DNA of 23,935 bases from Actinomycetes bacterium (lineage in GTDB: Bacteria > Actinomycetota > Thermoleophilia > BMS3ABIN01), in the NCBI GenBank assembly GCA_021790075.1, contig JAJYIN010000005.1, forward strand, positions 1 to 23,935. Direction: 5' to 3'. Under the pieces are notes generated by a model. The model had not been told where the DNA came from and searched no databases. It saw nothing but the letters and a program-made list of their open reading frames with translations. Both the position numbers and the translations under genes were made by a program. Shown here in pieces: positions 1 through 7,896 of the stretch. Each line of letters opens with the position of its first letter. The stretch's first letter is position 1.

Positions 1-1018
1 TGTCGCCCCAGTAATTGCCGGCGGCGTTGACCGAATAGGTGGTGGCGTTGCGCACGCCCAGCAGCACGTTGGTGAAGCTGTTGCCGCTGATTGTCACCGT
101 GCTCGCCGAAGGGTTGTCCTCCACCTGGATGCCGGCGGCGTCGGGAACCGGAGGCGTCTGAGTGGACTTGTGGTCGACCAGGTGGTCAATAATGTTACCG
201 GACACGACCGCATTGGGAGTGTTTCCTTCCAGGCCGATGCCGTGAGCCCAGAGTCCCTCGAGGTTGCTGATGTTGTTGTCCTTGATCTGGGGCGCCACGG
301 TCTGGCCGGTAGCGCCGGGTCCGGCATGGTTGATGATAATGCCATAGGCCCCGTGGCCTGTCGGCCAGGCACTTGTGTCGCTGGTGACGTTGGAAATCGT
401 GTTGCCCTGGATCAACAGATTGGTGATATTCATCGATCCACCCGACCAGCCGACCGCGATGGCGTCAGCGGATTTCCCGGGTCCGCCCACGATCTGGCTG
501 ATGTGATTGTTCGTGATCGTGATGCTGTCAACGGCGGCGGCCGAAGATATCACCGCGACGCCCAGATTGGTGCCGCTCGTGCTGGCGTCGGCGCTGCCTA
601 CGTTAGTGACTGTGTTATTGGAGATGGTCAGGTTGCTGTGATCGGCGACATAGATGCCGGTCTTGCCCGACGAATTGGTGATCGTCATGCCGGAGATCGA
701 AACGCCGTCGGCGCTGATTGTGATGGCGGTCCCTCCGGGAGCAGCCACTGTTGCCCCTGCCGCACCCGTCAGGTTCAGGGACTTGGTGATGTTGACGTTC
801 TCAGGGTAGGTTCCCGCGGCCACGTCGACCGTGTCGCCGGCAGCCGCCTTGTTTATGGCAGCCTGGATGGTCGCACAGGCGTTTGCCGATGTCAGGCAAT
901 CGTTGGTATCGCTGCCGGTGGGCGCCACGTACACAAAACCAGCCGCCTTGACGACGCTGACCGATATGGCGGCTATCAGTATGCAGGTTAAAATTGATAA
1001 GAAAACTAGTTTTTTCAT
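1..1018 (-). CDS. secreted right-handed beta-helix protein (3' end outside window)
   Basis: The frame opens at an ATG read leftward from 1018 and stays open to the window edge, giving 338 complete codons without a stop. The first ~25 residues are a signal peptide (start MKKLVFLSILTCILIAA). They are followed by an opening typical of parallel beta-helix surface proteins (FVYVAPTGSDTNDC, then ATIQAAINKAAAGDTV and GTYPENV), and then coils of the type ITISGNSFTNV, ISNNTVTNV and IQGNTISNV. The last visible residues (AAGNYWGD) match the NosD-like coil ending. Such proteins are secreted and often bind or cleave polysaccharides, but no catalytic residues are recognisable here. An AAGGGAAAGG purine run just upstream is a good ribosome binding site. 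The C-terminal anchor lies outside the window, so substrate and attachment are unknown. Confidence 0.85.
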   Translation of the reverse strand, partial: MKKLVFLSILTCILIAAISVSVVKAAGFVYVAPTGSDTNDCLTSANACATIQAAINKAAAGDTVDVAAGTYPENVNITKSLNLTGAAGATVAAPGGTAITISADGVSISGMTITNSSGKTGIYVADHSNLTISNNTVTNVGSADASTSGTNLGVAVISSAAAVDSITITNNHISQIVGGPGKSADAIAVGWSGGSMNITNLLIQGNTISNVTSDTSAWPTGHGAYGIIINHAGPGATGQTVAPQIKDNNISNLEGLWAHGIGLEGNTPNAVVSGNIIDHLVDHKSTQTPPVPDAAGIQVEDNPSASTVTISGNSFTNVLLGVRNATTYSVNAAGNYWGD

Positions 1019-1220
1019 TTTCCCTTTCCCTTGCTAGTCAGACTTTTCTGAACGCGACTCGTTGCCTCATCCGTCTTGAACCTTCCGTCTTGAACCCGAC
1101 CTTCCACCTCCTCCTTTACGCAGCGGTAGTCCACATCGCAAGGCCAACCCTGGGAAAAAAAGATGGTCTGACCCCCGCCCCAAGCTCCAGCCTCGCCCAG
1201 CCCGCAATTGGTTTGCAGTG

Positions 1221-1239
1221 CAGATTATTTGATAATCTG
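1221..1239. repeat. perfect palindrome CAGATTAT-TTG-ATAATCTG
   Basis: The two 8-bp arms are exact inverted copies separated by TTG. It lies about 200 bp upstream of the beta-helix gene start, at the edge of an AT-rich stretch. There is no T-run, so an operator or a structured 5' leader is more likely than a terminator. Confidence 0.5.
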
Positions 1240-1300
1240 ACTACATTTCTTTCAATTCATCAAACGTGAAAGCTTAACTATTGTACGCTTTTGTATTAGG

Positions 1301-1337
1301 ATTGCATGATTTAAATTGTTCAAATTTATGATGCAAT
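1301..1337. repeat. imperfect inverted repeat, 17-18 bp arms
   Basis: The left arm (1301-1318) begins ATTGCATGATTT and the right arm (1321-1337) ends TTTATGATGCAAT, separated by TT. The outer seven bases pair perfectly. It sits in the AT-rich centre of the long intergenic region. No T-run follows, so regulator binding or DNA structure is more likely than termination. Confidence 0.5.
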
Positions 1338-1367
1338 TTATCTATTTCCGAATAAATAGTGCAACAT

Positions 1368-1396
1368 TTGTCATCATTTATTTGTCAAACTAAATA
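1368..1396 (+). promoter_or_regulatory. possible rightward promoter TTGTCA-17-TAAATA
   Basis: TTGTCA (1368-1373) and TAAATA (1391-1396) are separated by exactly 17 bp in AT-rich DNA. A transcript from here would run rightward through the degenerate repeats and meet the minus-strand gene ending at 1690. No coding target is seen, so a non-coding transcript is possible but unsupported. AT-rich DNA produces such matches by chance. Confidence 0.2.
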
Positions 1397-1490
1397 TAGT
1401 ATTTGTGGTATTAAACTTGCATATGAAACTTGTCAAGGGTTATGGAGGGCCTTTCGGGTGGGCAGATAGGGACGCGACGATGTCAGGGTT

Positions 1491-1650
1491 GCCCGGAGGC
1501 TGGAACGGATGCTGCGCCCGGAGGCTGGAAGGGATTGGTCCCCGTTAAACTGCTGCCCGGGGGGCCTGAAAGGGTTGCTGCCCAGGGCGGCTTGAAGAGA
1601 GTATTGCCCGGGCAGCTGGAAGTGGGTACTACCCCGGAAGGCCGGGCTTC
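1491..1650. repeat. degenerate ~25-bp tandem repeat array
   Basis: The unit is approximately GCCCGGAGGCTGGAA followed by GGG-TTGCT. Units begin near 1491, 1516, 1555, 1580, 1606 and 1632, so the spacing is 25, 39, 25, 26 and 26 bp. The first two units share GCCCGGAGGCTGGAA exactly and later ones drift. Composition is sharply GC-rich against the AT-rich DNA just to the left. It lies between two genes for exported proteins. Function is unknown. Confidence 0.55.
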
Positions 1651-1689
1651 ATGCCGGCAGCACCGCGAAGAATTACCTCGTGCCAAGAC

Positions 1690-2301
1690 CTAATTGATCT
1701 GCACGGTTGCGCTTCCGTTGACAACCGGTTTTCCGGTCGCGTCGAAGACGTTGGCGCTGTATTTGTATTCGCCGGTGTCGTTGGGGGCCTTGGTATCAGC
1801 CTTCCAGACCGTCATTCCGTTTTCCTCACCAGACTTGGTCAGGTCCACGTTCACGCCCATGCCTCCAACACCCGGCCTGATGTTCACGATGATGCTGTCT
1901 ACCGGCCCCGTGGTCTTTGCCCACAGGGTGATCGGCTGGCCCCGGCCGGCCTCCGTTATCATGTCCTGGCTGCCCTCGAGGCTCATCCCCAGGAAATTCA
2001 GCCCGATGCCTCCTGACTGGCCTGCCGGCGGCGCGGCCTGAGCGCTGCCCGCGTCCATGCTTCCCGCCGGCACATTCACGGGCAGGGAAGCCGGCGCGCC
2101 GGCGCCCGCCATGGTGGAAGACAAAGCACCGGCATTCCCCTGCGCAGGAATGGTCCGCCCGGTCGTAAGAGAGGTATCGCCGGTTGAAGAGGAACCGCCG
2201 CCTGAAGAGGAACCGCCGCCGCAACCTGCCCAGGCCAGGGGGAAAAACGACGCCGCAACAGCAGCCGCCAGCAGCAGTAAGTAAAGTCTGATTCTTGCCA
2301 T
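1690..2301 (-). CDS. secreted Ig-like protein with Ser/Gly linker, unknown function
   Basis: The chosen start is the ATG at 2301, because it places an arginine-containing hydrophobic signal peptide (MARIRLYLLLLAAAVAASFF) at the N-terminus. The frame continues 26 codons upstream to another ATG at 2379, but that extension has no signal character. The signal ends WAGCGGG, a lipobox-like sequence with tryptophan where leucine is usual, so lipidation is uncertain. A low-complexity Ser/Gly linker follows, then a ~90-residue C-terminal region with alternating strands (PITLWAKTTGPVDSIIVNI, VWKADTKAPNDTGEYKYS, GSATVQIN), which reads like an immunoglobulin-type extracellular domain. No enzyme motif is visible. 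The gene is divergent from the small lipoprotein that starts 125 bp away. Confidence 0.75.
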   Translation of the reverse strand: MARIRLYLLLLAAAVAASFFPLAWAGCGGGSSSGGGSSSTGDTSLTTGRTIPAQGNAGALSSTMAGAGAPASLPVNVPAGSMDAGSAQAAPPAGQSGGIGLNFLGMSLEGSQDMITEAGRGQPITLWAKTTGPVDSIIVNIRPGVGGMGVNVDLTKSGEENGMTVWKADTKAPNDTGEYKYSANVFDATGKPVVNGSATVQIN

Positions 2302-2425
2302 CCCGGTTCGCAGGCCTTTGCTTCCGTTTGCATGTTTTGCCGTAGAAGGAGTCGAATATATTTGTTTATGGAAGTTCATGTCAAACCGGGGGATTCTGCA
2401 ACACTTCCTGAAAGGAGAGTGTCAA

Positions 2426-2719
2426 GTGAACCGGAAGAAACTCATCCTGGCAATCTGTCTGTTGATTCTGATGGTGCTAGCCGCCGGCTGCGCCCAGGCG
2501 AATCAGGCTCAGGGAACCCCGGGTTCCTCGGGAGTAGCCGGATTCTGGGCGGGCCTCTGGCAGGGATTCATCCTTCCTGTTTCCTTCATCATCTCCCTTT
2601 TCAAGAGCGACGTCGGCATCTACGAGATACACAACAACGGCAACCTGTATAACCTGGGATTTGTGATCGGCACCTGGATCATCTTCAGCGCCGTGCTGGC
2701 GTCGAAGAACAAGCGTTGA
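2426..2719 (+). CDS. small membrane lipoprotein, conserved family of unknown function
   Basis: The start is the GTG at 2426, seven bases after a strong AAAGGAGA (2411-2418); the frame is open further upstream without a comparable site. The 97-residue product has a lipoprotein signal with the lipobox LAAGC at about residues 18-22. It then has one hydrophobic segment (FWAGLWQGFILPVSFIIS), the motif LFKSDVGIYEIHNNGNLYN, and a second hydrophobic segment before the C-terminal KNKR. From memory, small proteins with an FWxGLWQGF-SLF-DV-IY pattern occur widely in bacteria with no assigned role. It probably sits in the cytoplasmic membrane with a lipidated N-terminus. Confidence 0.85.
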   Translation: MNRKKLILAICLLILMVLAAGCAQANQAQGTPGSSGVAGFWAGLWQGFILPVSFIISLFKSDVGIYEIHNNGNLYNLGFVIGTWIIFSAVLASKNKR

Positions 2720-2785
2720 GAAAGCCGGCATGCCACACTGGTTTGGGTTTTCCCCTTATCCCCCAGGCGAAACATCCGGCGGCGT

Positions 2786-4252
2786 TCAGTTCGTGGCGGG
2801 GGGCGTGACTTTCAGCGTATTATGGCTGGAGTCGACCTCGATGATGTAGGCGTTTCTGATCACATCCTGGTCGACCTGGTCGCCGGCTACGTAAACCCGG
2901 ATGTCGTTCCGGTTGTATTCCATCCTGATCGCGGGCTGCAGCGTCAGGTGCTCGAAGATGCGGTAGCCGGTCATCACCGGCATATCCTTGTAATAAAAGA
3001 CCGCGTGCGGGGGTGGGTCGATGATCATCTGCCGGGTCTCCGTCAGGATCTGGCCGCTCTCCGCATCGGCGGCTTCCCAGGGATGCTCGTCTTTTTGCAG
3101 GGCTACAAAATAAAGAAGGGCCACGCAGCTGAGCAGGGCCACCCCGGGATACACCGCATATCTGAAGCGCCAGCGAAGATCAAGAACAACGATTGACACT
3201 ATCGACAGGAAGGCGAATGCCGGCAGGAACAGGTAGCGGCTGTTTACCAGGTCCTGCCTGATACCGTCGATGAAGATGAAATGGAATATGGGCAGCAGCG
3301 TCGTGATCAGGAATATCCCCAAGAAAATGACGGCCCGGCGCGAGGCGGTTCTACCGGGCTTCCAGAGAACGAGGACAGCGCCAGCGGCAACGATGCCAAG
3401 AATCACCGCCAGCATCAGAGACAATAACAGCAAGTGTCCGTCGACATTCAACTGGTATACGGGAAAGACGAACGCCAGCGCCGAATAAAAAGTCACCTTG
3501 GCCAGTGGCTCTCCGAAGATCGGCTCTGCCCCCCCGATCCCACCAAATACCACATACCTGATCAACATATAGAAAACAAACATGACCAGGAGCGGCAACC
3601 ACCGGTAAAGCACCCGCTTCGCGAAGGCCCACTGCCATATCCCATCGAGGAAAGGGCCGGAGCCGCGCCCATAGATCAGCTCCAGGACCGGTATCATCCC
3701 CAGCACGATGACGCCCGGCTCCTTGGTCATCAGGGCCGCCGCCACGGCTGCCATCGAACCCCAATAGGCCCAGCGCCGGCCCTTCATGAGAAAATCGTAA
3801 TAAAGGCCGAGCGCCAGGAGCATGAATGAAAGGACCATGGGGTCGAAGCGGGCGGCCGACCAGGTGACGGTCTCGGCGCCGATGGGCGTCACCGCCAGCA
3901 GCAGCGCCGCAAAGAAAGCGGGCAGCGGCTTCACCAGCCGGCGCAGGAACCAGAATACCAGGCACACAGTCACGGAATCCAGGACGATGTCAAAGATGTC
4001 AGCCGGTAGCGAAGCCATGCCTGCGAGGCGGTATTCCACCCACCAGGTGAACATGCCCAGCGGTCTCAGATAGACGACCTGTGCACGGAACAGGGCCCAG
4101 AGGTGCGAGAAGCTGATGTCCTTGACCTGGCCTAGCAGCCAGTAGTCATCGCGGACGAGGGGATCGCCGAGGGTATGGACGTAAGCCAGCAGCACGACTG
4201 CCGGCAGCAGCCCGTAGACGGCGAGGGTTGCGTATTTTCTTGAGAATGCCAT
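2786..4252 (-). CDS. GT-C type multi-membrane glycosyltransferase
   Basis: The 488-residue product (counting from the ATG at 4252) has about ten or more membrane segments and a soluble C-terminal tail. The first external loop contains the acidic pair DD (LVRDDYWLLG), followed by YLRPL. The next loops hold ETVTWSAARFDPM and ALMTKEPG. This layout matches the GT-C superfamily, whose members (PMT/ArnT/TMTC-like) transfer sugars from lipid-linked donors to proteins or lipids outside the membrane. Acceptor and donor cannot be told. The start is unclear: the frame extends to a TTG at 4312 without a good site, and the best ribosome binding site nearby (AGGGGAGG at 4293-4300) serves an ATG at 4287 that is out of frame. 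No clear operon partner is seen. Confidence 0.75.
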   Translation of the reverse strand: MAFSRKYATLAVYGLLPAVVLLAYVHTLGDPLVRDDYWLLGQVKDISFSHLWALFRAQVVYLRPLGMFTWWVEYRLAGMASLPADIFDIVLDSVTVCLVFWFLRRLVKPLPAFFAALLLAVTPIGAETVTWSAARFDPMVLSFMLLALGLYYDFLMKGRRWAYWGSMAAVAAALMTKEPGVIVLGMIPVLELIYGRGSGPFLDGIWQWAFAKRVLYRWLPLLVMFVFYMLIRYVVFGGIGGAEPIFGEPLAKVTFYSALAFVFPVYQLNVDGHLLLLSLMLAVILGIVAAGAVLVLWKPGRTASRRAVIFLGIFLITTLLPIFHFIFIDGIRQDLVNSRYLFLPAFAFLSIVSIVVLDLRWRFRYAVYPGVALLSCVALLYFVALQKDEHPWEAADAESGQILTETRQMIIDPPPHAVFYYKDMPVMTGYRIFEHLTLQPAIRMEYNRNDIRVYVAGDQVDQDVIRNAYIIEVDSSHNTLKVTPPATN

Positions 4253-4395
4253 TCGATTCGCAAGTAAAAGCCCCCTCTGCGCGCCATGGATGCCTCCCCT
4301 TTTTCGGCTCAAATCAGACCGGAAAAAGTTGCTGACGACTACGATAAATATAGCAGAAAGCGCCGCCGGAAACCTGTCGCTGCTTCCCTGCCTTC

Positions 4396-6405
4396 CTACC
4401 AGGGATCAGGCCCACCCGGTTCCAGGGTGGGCTGGTCCAGAAAGGTGAGGATCTTCCGGAGCCGCCGCTTGGTGTCATTGGAGCAGCTCTTCAGGCGCTC
4501 GATTGATTCCCGCGGCAGCTTGTCATTCGCGGGAGTCATGGCATTTTTCAGGCCCAGCACCTCGCGCTCCAGCCGCTCGATGCCGGAAAGGATCTGCCCG
4601 TGCGTCGCCGCCGACAGCTGCTCCCGCTGGCGGGCCAGCGTGCGGGCGACGGCGTCCTTCTGCATCCCCTCCAGCTGATTGATGAACTTGACGAAGAAGC
4701 CGACCGAGATGGCGAAGAAGATATTGCTGGTGATGTTGAGGAGAATCATCTCGTTCCGGGAGCCGGCCAGCCCCGGGAGGGGCGGCGCCAGCAGGCTGGC
4801 GGCGATGATGCCCGCGCCCACCAGCAGCGAGAGGAAGATGACGCGACGGCCGCTCAGGAAATAGGCGGCAAGTACCATGAAAAGGTTGGTGGTGTCAACA
4901 ACCATCAGGGGGAGCTGCCGGCTCCAGGTGAGGTAGAAGAGGAAGGAAAACAGCGCCGCTTCGATCACCAGCAGCCAGGGCCGCTTCCTGAGAAAATGGT
5001 AGATCGGCCGGCGGAAAAAGCTCCAGACGAGCGTATCGGCCAGGACCACAAGGGTTATGACGATCATGGCCGGGTCGGTGATGAGGGCCACCGGCAGCAG
5101 GGCTGTGCGCACCAGCTGGATGCCGGTGCCCAGCTGCTTGGCGCGCACCAGGGTGTTATAAAAGCCGCCCTGGTTGCCTTCGCCGATATTGAGGATCTTG
5201 CCGATGATGCTGCGGCCCTTGCTTTCCCGGGCTTCCAGCGTGATGCTGGTGCCCTGGCCGGGGGCGCTGTCCAGCCGCAGCTCGCTCCCCAGCAGCTCCG
5301 CCCTCTCGGTCATCCCCCTGATCCCCTTGCCGCCTTCCTCCTGCCGGCGCCGGAGCGTTTCCGCGGCAAAGCCGGCGCCGTCATCGCTGATGCTGAAGAC
5401 GACGCGTCCCCTGCGCGAGCCAACGGCGATGTTGAGGTTACGCCCCCCGGAATGCCTGACCGCATTGGCGGCCGCCTCTTTGAGAATGCCGATGATCTCG
5501 CGGGCAACCTCGGGACTGATATCCGTACTCAGCCGCGAAACATCGAGGTTCACGCGCCAGCCCGCCTCTTCCAGGCCGTTCTTGATATCTTTCATCGCAT
5601 CCGCGATATCAACGTCAGGCTCATCCAGGCCCTTGACGATCCGCGCCAGCGTCCGCGTCGCCCGCGCGTATCCGGCTTCGAGGAACTTGAGGTAATGGGA
5701 GACCTTGACAGGGTCGGCCAGCTTCAGGCACTCGATGTTGTAGTGCAGCCCGCAAAGGGTGTTGCCAAGGTCGTCATGCAGCCGGCGGCGCAGGTGAAGC
5801 CGCTGGTTCTCCAGATGGGAATCCAGTTCCAGCGCCGAAACCCGGTACATGATGTAGGCGAAGCCGACGGCATAGATCCCGCGCATGTAATAAAAGGAAA
5901 GGACAGCCTGTATGTCGGAAGCGGAGTCGTGTCTGAAGACGGCGATCGATTCCGCAGCCAGAAAAGCCACGCTGAGGATGAACGTGGCCGGCAGCACATC
6001 CCGGAAGCGGATGGACATGAGATCCCAGCTGATCCACGATGTGTAAAAGGCAATCGGCATCAGCACGGCGCTGGAGCGCGCCGCCAGGAACAGCAAGAGA
6101 ACGCCGGCGGCGATGTCAAGCGCGTGCAGCCGCGTTGTATTGACAGGACGCACATGCGTGGCAGCAAACACATAGAAAAGCGTGTAGAGCAGCCCGGCCG
6201 AAAAAACCAGCATCGCCCCGCGCGGCGAGCCGACCCACCGGGGGTTGAGGAACGCCATCAGCGGGATTTCCGCCAGGGCCAGGAACCGGGCCACGCTCAG
6301 GATCCACACCATCTGGCGGATGCGCTCCTGGTGACCGGATTCGTCGAGAAACTCGGGGTCTTGGGGAGGGTTTATGAGGCGTCTGATGACGTTACTAAAA
6401 AACAC
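4396..6405 (-). CDS. membrane histidine kinase (HisKA_3/HATPase) with an extra C-terminal sensor half
   Basis: The 669-residue protein starts at a GTG. Residues ~30-190 form several membrane segments. A HisKA_3 dimerisation helix follows, with phospho-acceptor H210 in RRRLHDDLGN, then an HATPase domain with N-box KEAAANAVRHS (N314), G1 box DDGAGF (341-346) and G2 GGKGIRGM. This is the NarL/DesK-type kinase layout. Such kinases would normally end near residue 395. Here the chain continues with a second set of membrane segments (~430-575) and a helical tail (~580-658) resembling a second dimerisation helix: THGQILSGIERL aligns with the H-box helix, and KRRLRKILTFLDQP with the first copy's RTLARIVKGLDEP. 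H602 is kept but the adjacent acidic residue is lost, and no second ATPase follows. No response regulator gene is in the window, so the partner is unknown. Confidence 0.85.
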   Translation of the reverse strand: MFFSNVIRRLINPPQDPEFLDESGHQERIRQMVWILSVARFLALAEIPLMAFLNPRWVGSPRGAMLVFSAGLLYTLFYVFAATHVRPVNTTRLHALDIAAGVLLLFLAARSSAVLMPIAFYTSWISWDLMSIRFRDVLPATFILSVAFLAAESIAVFRHDSASDIQAVLSFYYMRGIYAVGFAYIMYRVSALELDSHLENQRLHLRRRLHDDLGNTLCGLHYNIECLKLADPVKVSHYLKFLEAGYARATRTLARIVKGLDEPDVDIADAMKDIKNGLEEAGWRVNLDVSRLSTDISPEVAREIIGILKEAAANAVRHSGGRNLNIAVGSRRGRVVFSISDDGAGFAAETLRRRQEEGGKGIRGMTERAELLGSELRLDSAPGQGTSITLEARESKGRSIIGKILNIGEGNQGGFYNTLVRAKQLGTGIQLVRTALLPVALITDPAMIVITLVVLADTLVWSFFRRPIYHFLRKRPWLLVIEAALFSFLFYLTWSRQLPLMVVDTTNLFMVLAAYFLSGRRVIFLSLLVGAGIIAASLLAPPLPGLAGSRNEMILLNITSNIFFAISVGFFVKFINQLEGMQKDAVARTLARQREQLSAATHGQILSGIERLEREVLGLKNAMTPANDKLPRESIERLKSCSNDTKRRLRKILTFLDQPTLEPGGPDPW

Positions 6406-6438
6406 GGCTCCGAGCAGGTATTTCCGGGGACTGTCTCT

Positions 6439-6467
6439 ATCTTAAACCAGACACGGCAATCGGTAAA
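6439..6467 (-). promoter_or_regulatory. possible promoter for the histidine kinase gene
   Basis: Reading leftward, TTTACC (6467-6462) and TAAGAT (6444-6439) are 17 bp apart, in the short gap between the divergent kinase and TauE genes. The boxes are only moderate matches to the sigma-70 consensus. Confidence 0.3.
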
Positions 6468-6476
6468 GAGCCCGAA

Positions 6477-6488
6477 GGCATTAATGCC
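6477..6488. repeat. perfect 12-bp palindrome GGCATTAATGCC
   Basis: It lies in the 157-bp gap between the divergent kinase and TauE genes, just upstream of the candidate leftward promoter. It could be an operator for either gene; no regulator can be assigned. Confidence 0.35.
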
Positions 6489-6562
6489 GGCCGGTGTGGT
6501 AACGGTCTCTTACGGGAATGATCGTAACGCCTGCACATTTTGAGCCTTACTACGGCGGCTAA

Positions 6563-7399
6563 ATGACCATATCCTTTGAACTGCTTGTTTTAATTTCAAT
6601 AGTTGGCGGCTTTATCGGAGCCATGAGTGGCATGGGCGGGGGAGTCGTCCTCGTTCCCGCTCTGACATTTCTCGGTGTTGATATAAAAAATGCAATTGCC
6701 ATCAGCATGATATCCGTGATTGCCACCTCAAACGGCTCTGCCTCAGCCTACGTGCGTGATCGCATAACCAATCTCAAGGCAGGCATGTTCCTGGAAATGT
6801 TTACGATCGTGGGCGCCACGGTGGGGGCTTCAATTACCCTGGTCGCTCCACGGCAGCCGTTATTCCTTATTTTTGGAATCGTGCTGCTGGCTTCCTGGGC
6901 GACCCTGCTGCTGGAAAAAGGCGAGGGCTGGAAGCCCGCCGTTCATCAGGATGCCTTTTCCCGCTGGCTGGAGCTAAAAGGGAGCTACTACGACCAAGCG
7001 GCAGGTCAAACTGTCAGCTATCGGGGCATCCGGGCTTATATTGGCGGACCTTTGATGTTTGGTGCCGGCCTGACGGCCGGTTTGCTGGGCATTGGCGCCG
7101 GCGCGCTTAAAGTCATGATTTTCGACTTGGCAATGGGGCTGCCGCCAAAGGTTTCAACTACCACGAGCAATCTGATCATTGGCGTTACGGCTCTGGCCGG
7201 CACCAGCGTTTATTTTGCCTCCGGGTTAATCGATCCGGGCCTGGTAGCACCGGTAATCCTCGGCGTCGTTATTGGCGCCTTCGCCGGCACACGTTTGCTG
7301 GTTCGTATTTCCAATGTTGCGGTGCGCATTTTCTTTCTTTTTGTGATAGCAGCGCTGGGCGCAGAGATGATAATCAGGGGGCTGACGGGCTTAATTTGA
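6563..7399 (+). CDS. TauE/SafE family sulfur-anion exporter/permease
   Basis: The 278-residue protein has about eight membrane segments in two similar halves. The first half opens with the Gly-rich family signature (GGFIGAMSGMGGGVVLVPAL). The second half has the matching repeat FGAGLTAGLLGIGAGALKV. TauE/SafE (DUF81) proteins move small sulfur compounds such as sulfite, sulfoacetate or thiosulfate across the cytoplasmic membrane; the exact substrate cannot be read from sequence. Length is normal for the family. It is the first gene of the plus-strand sulfur cluster and is followed directly by its usual DUF1634 partner. The neighbouring DsrE, rhodanese and SQR-like genes support a sulfur anion as cargo. 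Confidence 0.88.
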   Translation: MTISFELLVLISIVGGFIGAMSGMGGGVVLVPALTFLGVDIKNAIAISMISVIATSNGSASAYVRDRITNLKAGMFLEMFTIVGATVGASITLVAPRQPLFLIFGIVLLASWATLLLEKGEGWKPAVHQDAFSRWLELKGSYYDQAAGQTVSYRGIRAYIGGPLMFGAGLTAGLLGIGAGALKVMIFDLAMGLPPKVSTTTSNLIIGVTALAGTSVYFASGLIDPGLVAPVILGVVIGAFAGTRLLVRISNVAVRIFFLFVIAALGAEMIIRGLTGLI

Positions 7400-7461
7400 G
7401 AAAATTTCCAATCAACAACTTGACGCCGCAACCAATTCCGCGAACCGCCAGGCACCTTGAC

Positions 7462-7812
7462 ATGGAGACCTTGGTTGGTTATCTCCTGCTTTTCGGCGTG
7501 GTCTTAAGCATCATCCTGATTGCTGCCGGTGTGGCCTGGTATCGTCTGCAAACCGGCAGACTGACGCTCGAATATCAGATATCCGACACTAACCTGTTCC
7601 AGTTTATTGGGCAGGATGCGCAACAATTATTTACCGGCGCTTTCAGTCCCCAGCTTCTTGTGAACCTCGGTATCGCCACACTAATATTGACACCATACTC
7701 ACGTGTGTTTGTGTCAGTGCTCTATTTTGGGCTTGCCGAGCATAACGTGAAATACACGCTGTTTACCACATTTGTTTTCAGCGTACTCACTTTCAGTTTT
7801 TTCCGGTACTAG
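7462..7812 (+). CDS. DUF1634 family membrane protein
   Basis: The product has three hydrophobic segments (YLLLFGVVLSIILIAAGV, LLVNLGIATLILTPYSRV, TLFTTFVFSVLTFSFF) and matches DUF1634, a small membrane family habitually encoded next to TauE/SafE permeases and presumed to help them. The central motif IATLILTPYSRVFVSVLYF is characteristic. I chose the ATG at 7462, which has a weak AGG ahead of it. The frame also has a TTG at 7396 that overlaps the TauE stop codon, and a start there by translational coupling is possible, adding 22 residues. A hairpin with a T-rich tail follows the stop. Confidence 0.75.
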   Translation: METLVGYLLLFGVVLSIILIAAGVAWYRLQTGRLTLEYQISDTNLFQFIGQDAQQLFTGAFSPQLLVNLGIATLILTPYSRVFVSVLYFGLAEHNVKYTLFTTFVFSVLTFSFFRY

Positions 7813-7841
7813 GACGCATCCTCATGAAGTCACTGTCGGTC

Positions 7842-7864
7842 GCCTGCAAGCAGGCTCTTGTTTT
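7842..7864 (+). terminator. probable intrinsic terminator after TauE-DUF1634
   Basis: A GCCTG / CAGGC stem with a CAAG loop (7842-7855) is followed by TCTTGTTTT. The stem is short but well placed, 30 bp after the DUF1634 stop. Its T-rich tail overlaps the candidate -35 box of the next gene. Confidence 0.5.
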
Positions 7865-7887
7865 ATGTCTAGTAATCTCTATATACT
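7858..7887 (+). promoter_or_regulatory. probable promoter of the first ArsR gene, apparently leaderless
   Basis: TTGTTT (7858-7863), an 18-bp spacer and TATACT (7882-7887) would start transcription at about 7894-7897, on or next to the ATG at 7897. A second TATACT directly follows at 7888-7893. No ribosome binding site precedes the ATG, which fits a leaderless message. The AT-rich stretch 7871-7895 may also be the regulator's own operator. Confidence 0.45.
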
Positions 7888-7896
7888 TATACTCTA

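Larger units (their letters stand above)
1019..1689. other. 671-bp intergenic region without a convincing gene
   Basis: This stretch lies between two minus-strand exported-protein genes. It falls into three parts. The part near 1018 is ordinary leader sequence with a short direct repeat (CCGTCTTGAACC at 1071-1082 and 1085-1096). The middle (about 1220-1420) is strongly AT-rich and holds two palindromes and promoter-like boxes. The right part (about 1440-1680) is GC-rich and made of degenerate ~25-bp repeats. Short open frames cross the right part on both strands, but they only follow the repeat composition and have no ribosome binding site, so no gene is called. Confidence 0.6.

Noticed and set aside
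1430..1690. Riboswitch or short protein in the GC-rich intergenic part
   Set aside because: I could not match any riboswitch consensus I know. The open frames on both strands simply follow the degenerate repeats and lack a ribosome binding site.
2720..2785. Terminator between the convergent lipoprotein and glycosyltransferase genes
   Set aside because: GGG-TTTT-CCC has only a three-base stem, and the surrounding CTGG/CCAG pairing is uneven with no T-run.
4600..6543. Long plus-strand open frame of 647 codons
   Set aside because: It is the shadow of the histidine kinase gene: its composition is Gln/Asp/Arg-rich with no domain, while the opposite strand shows clear kinase motifs.
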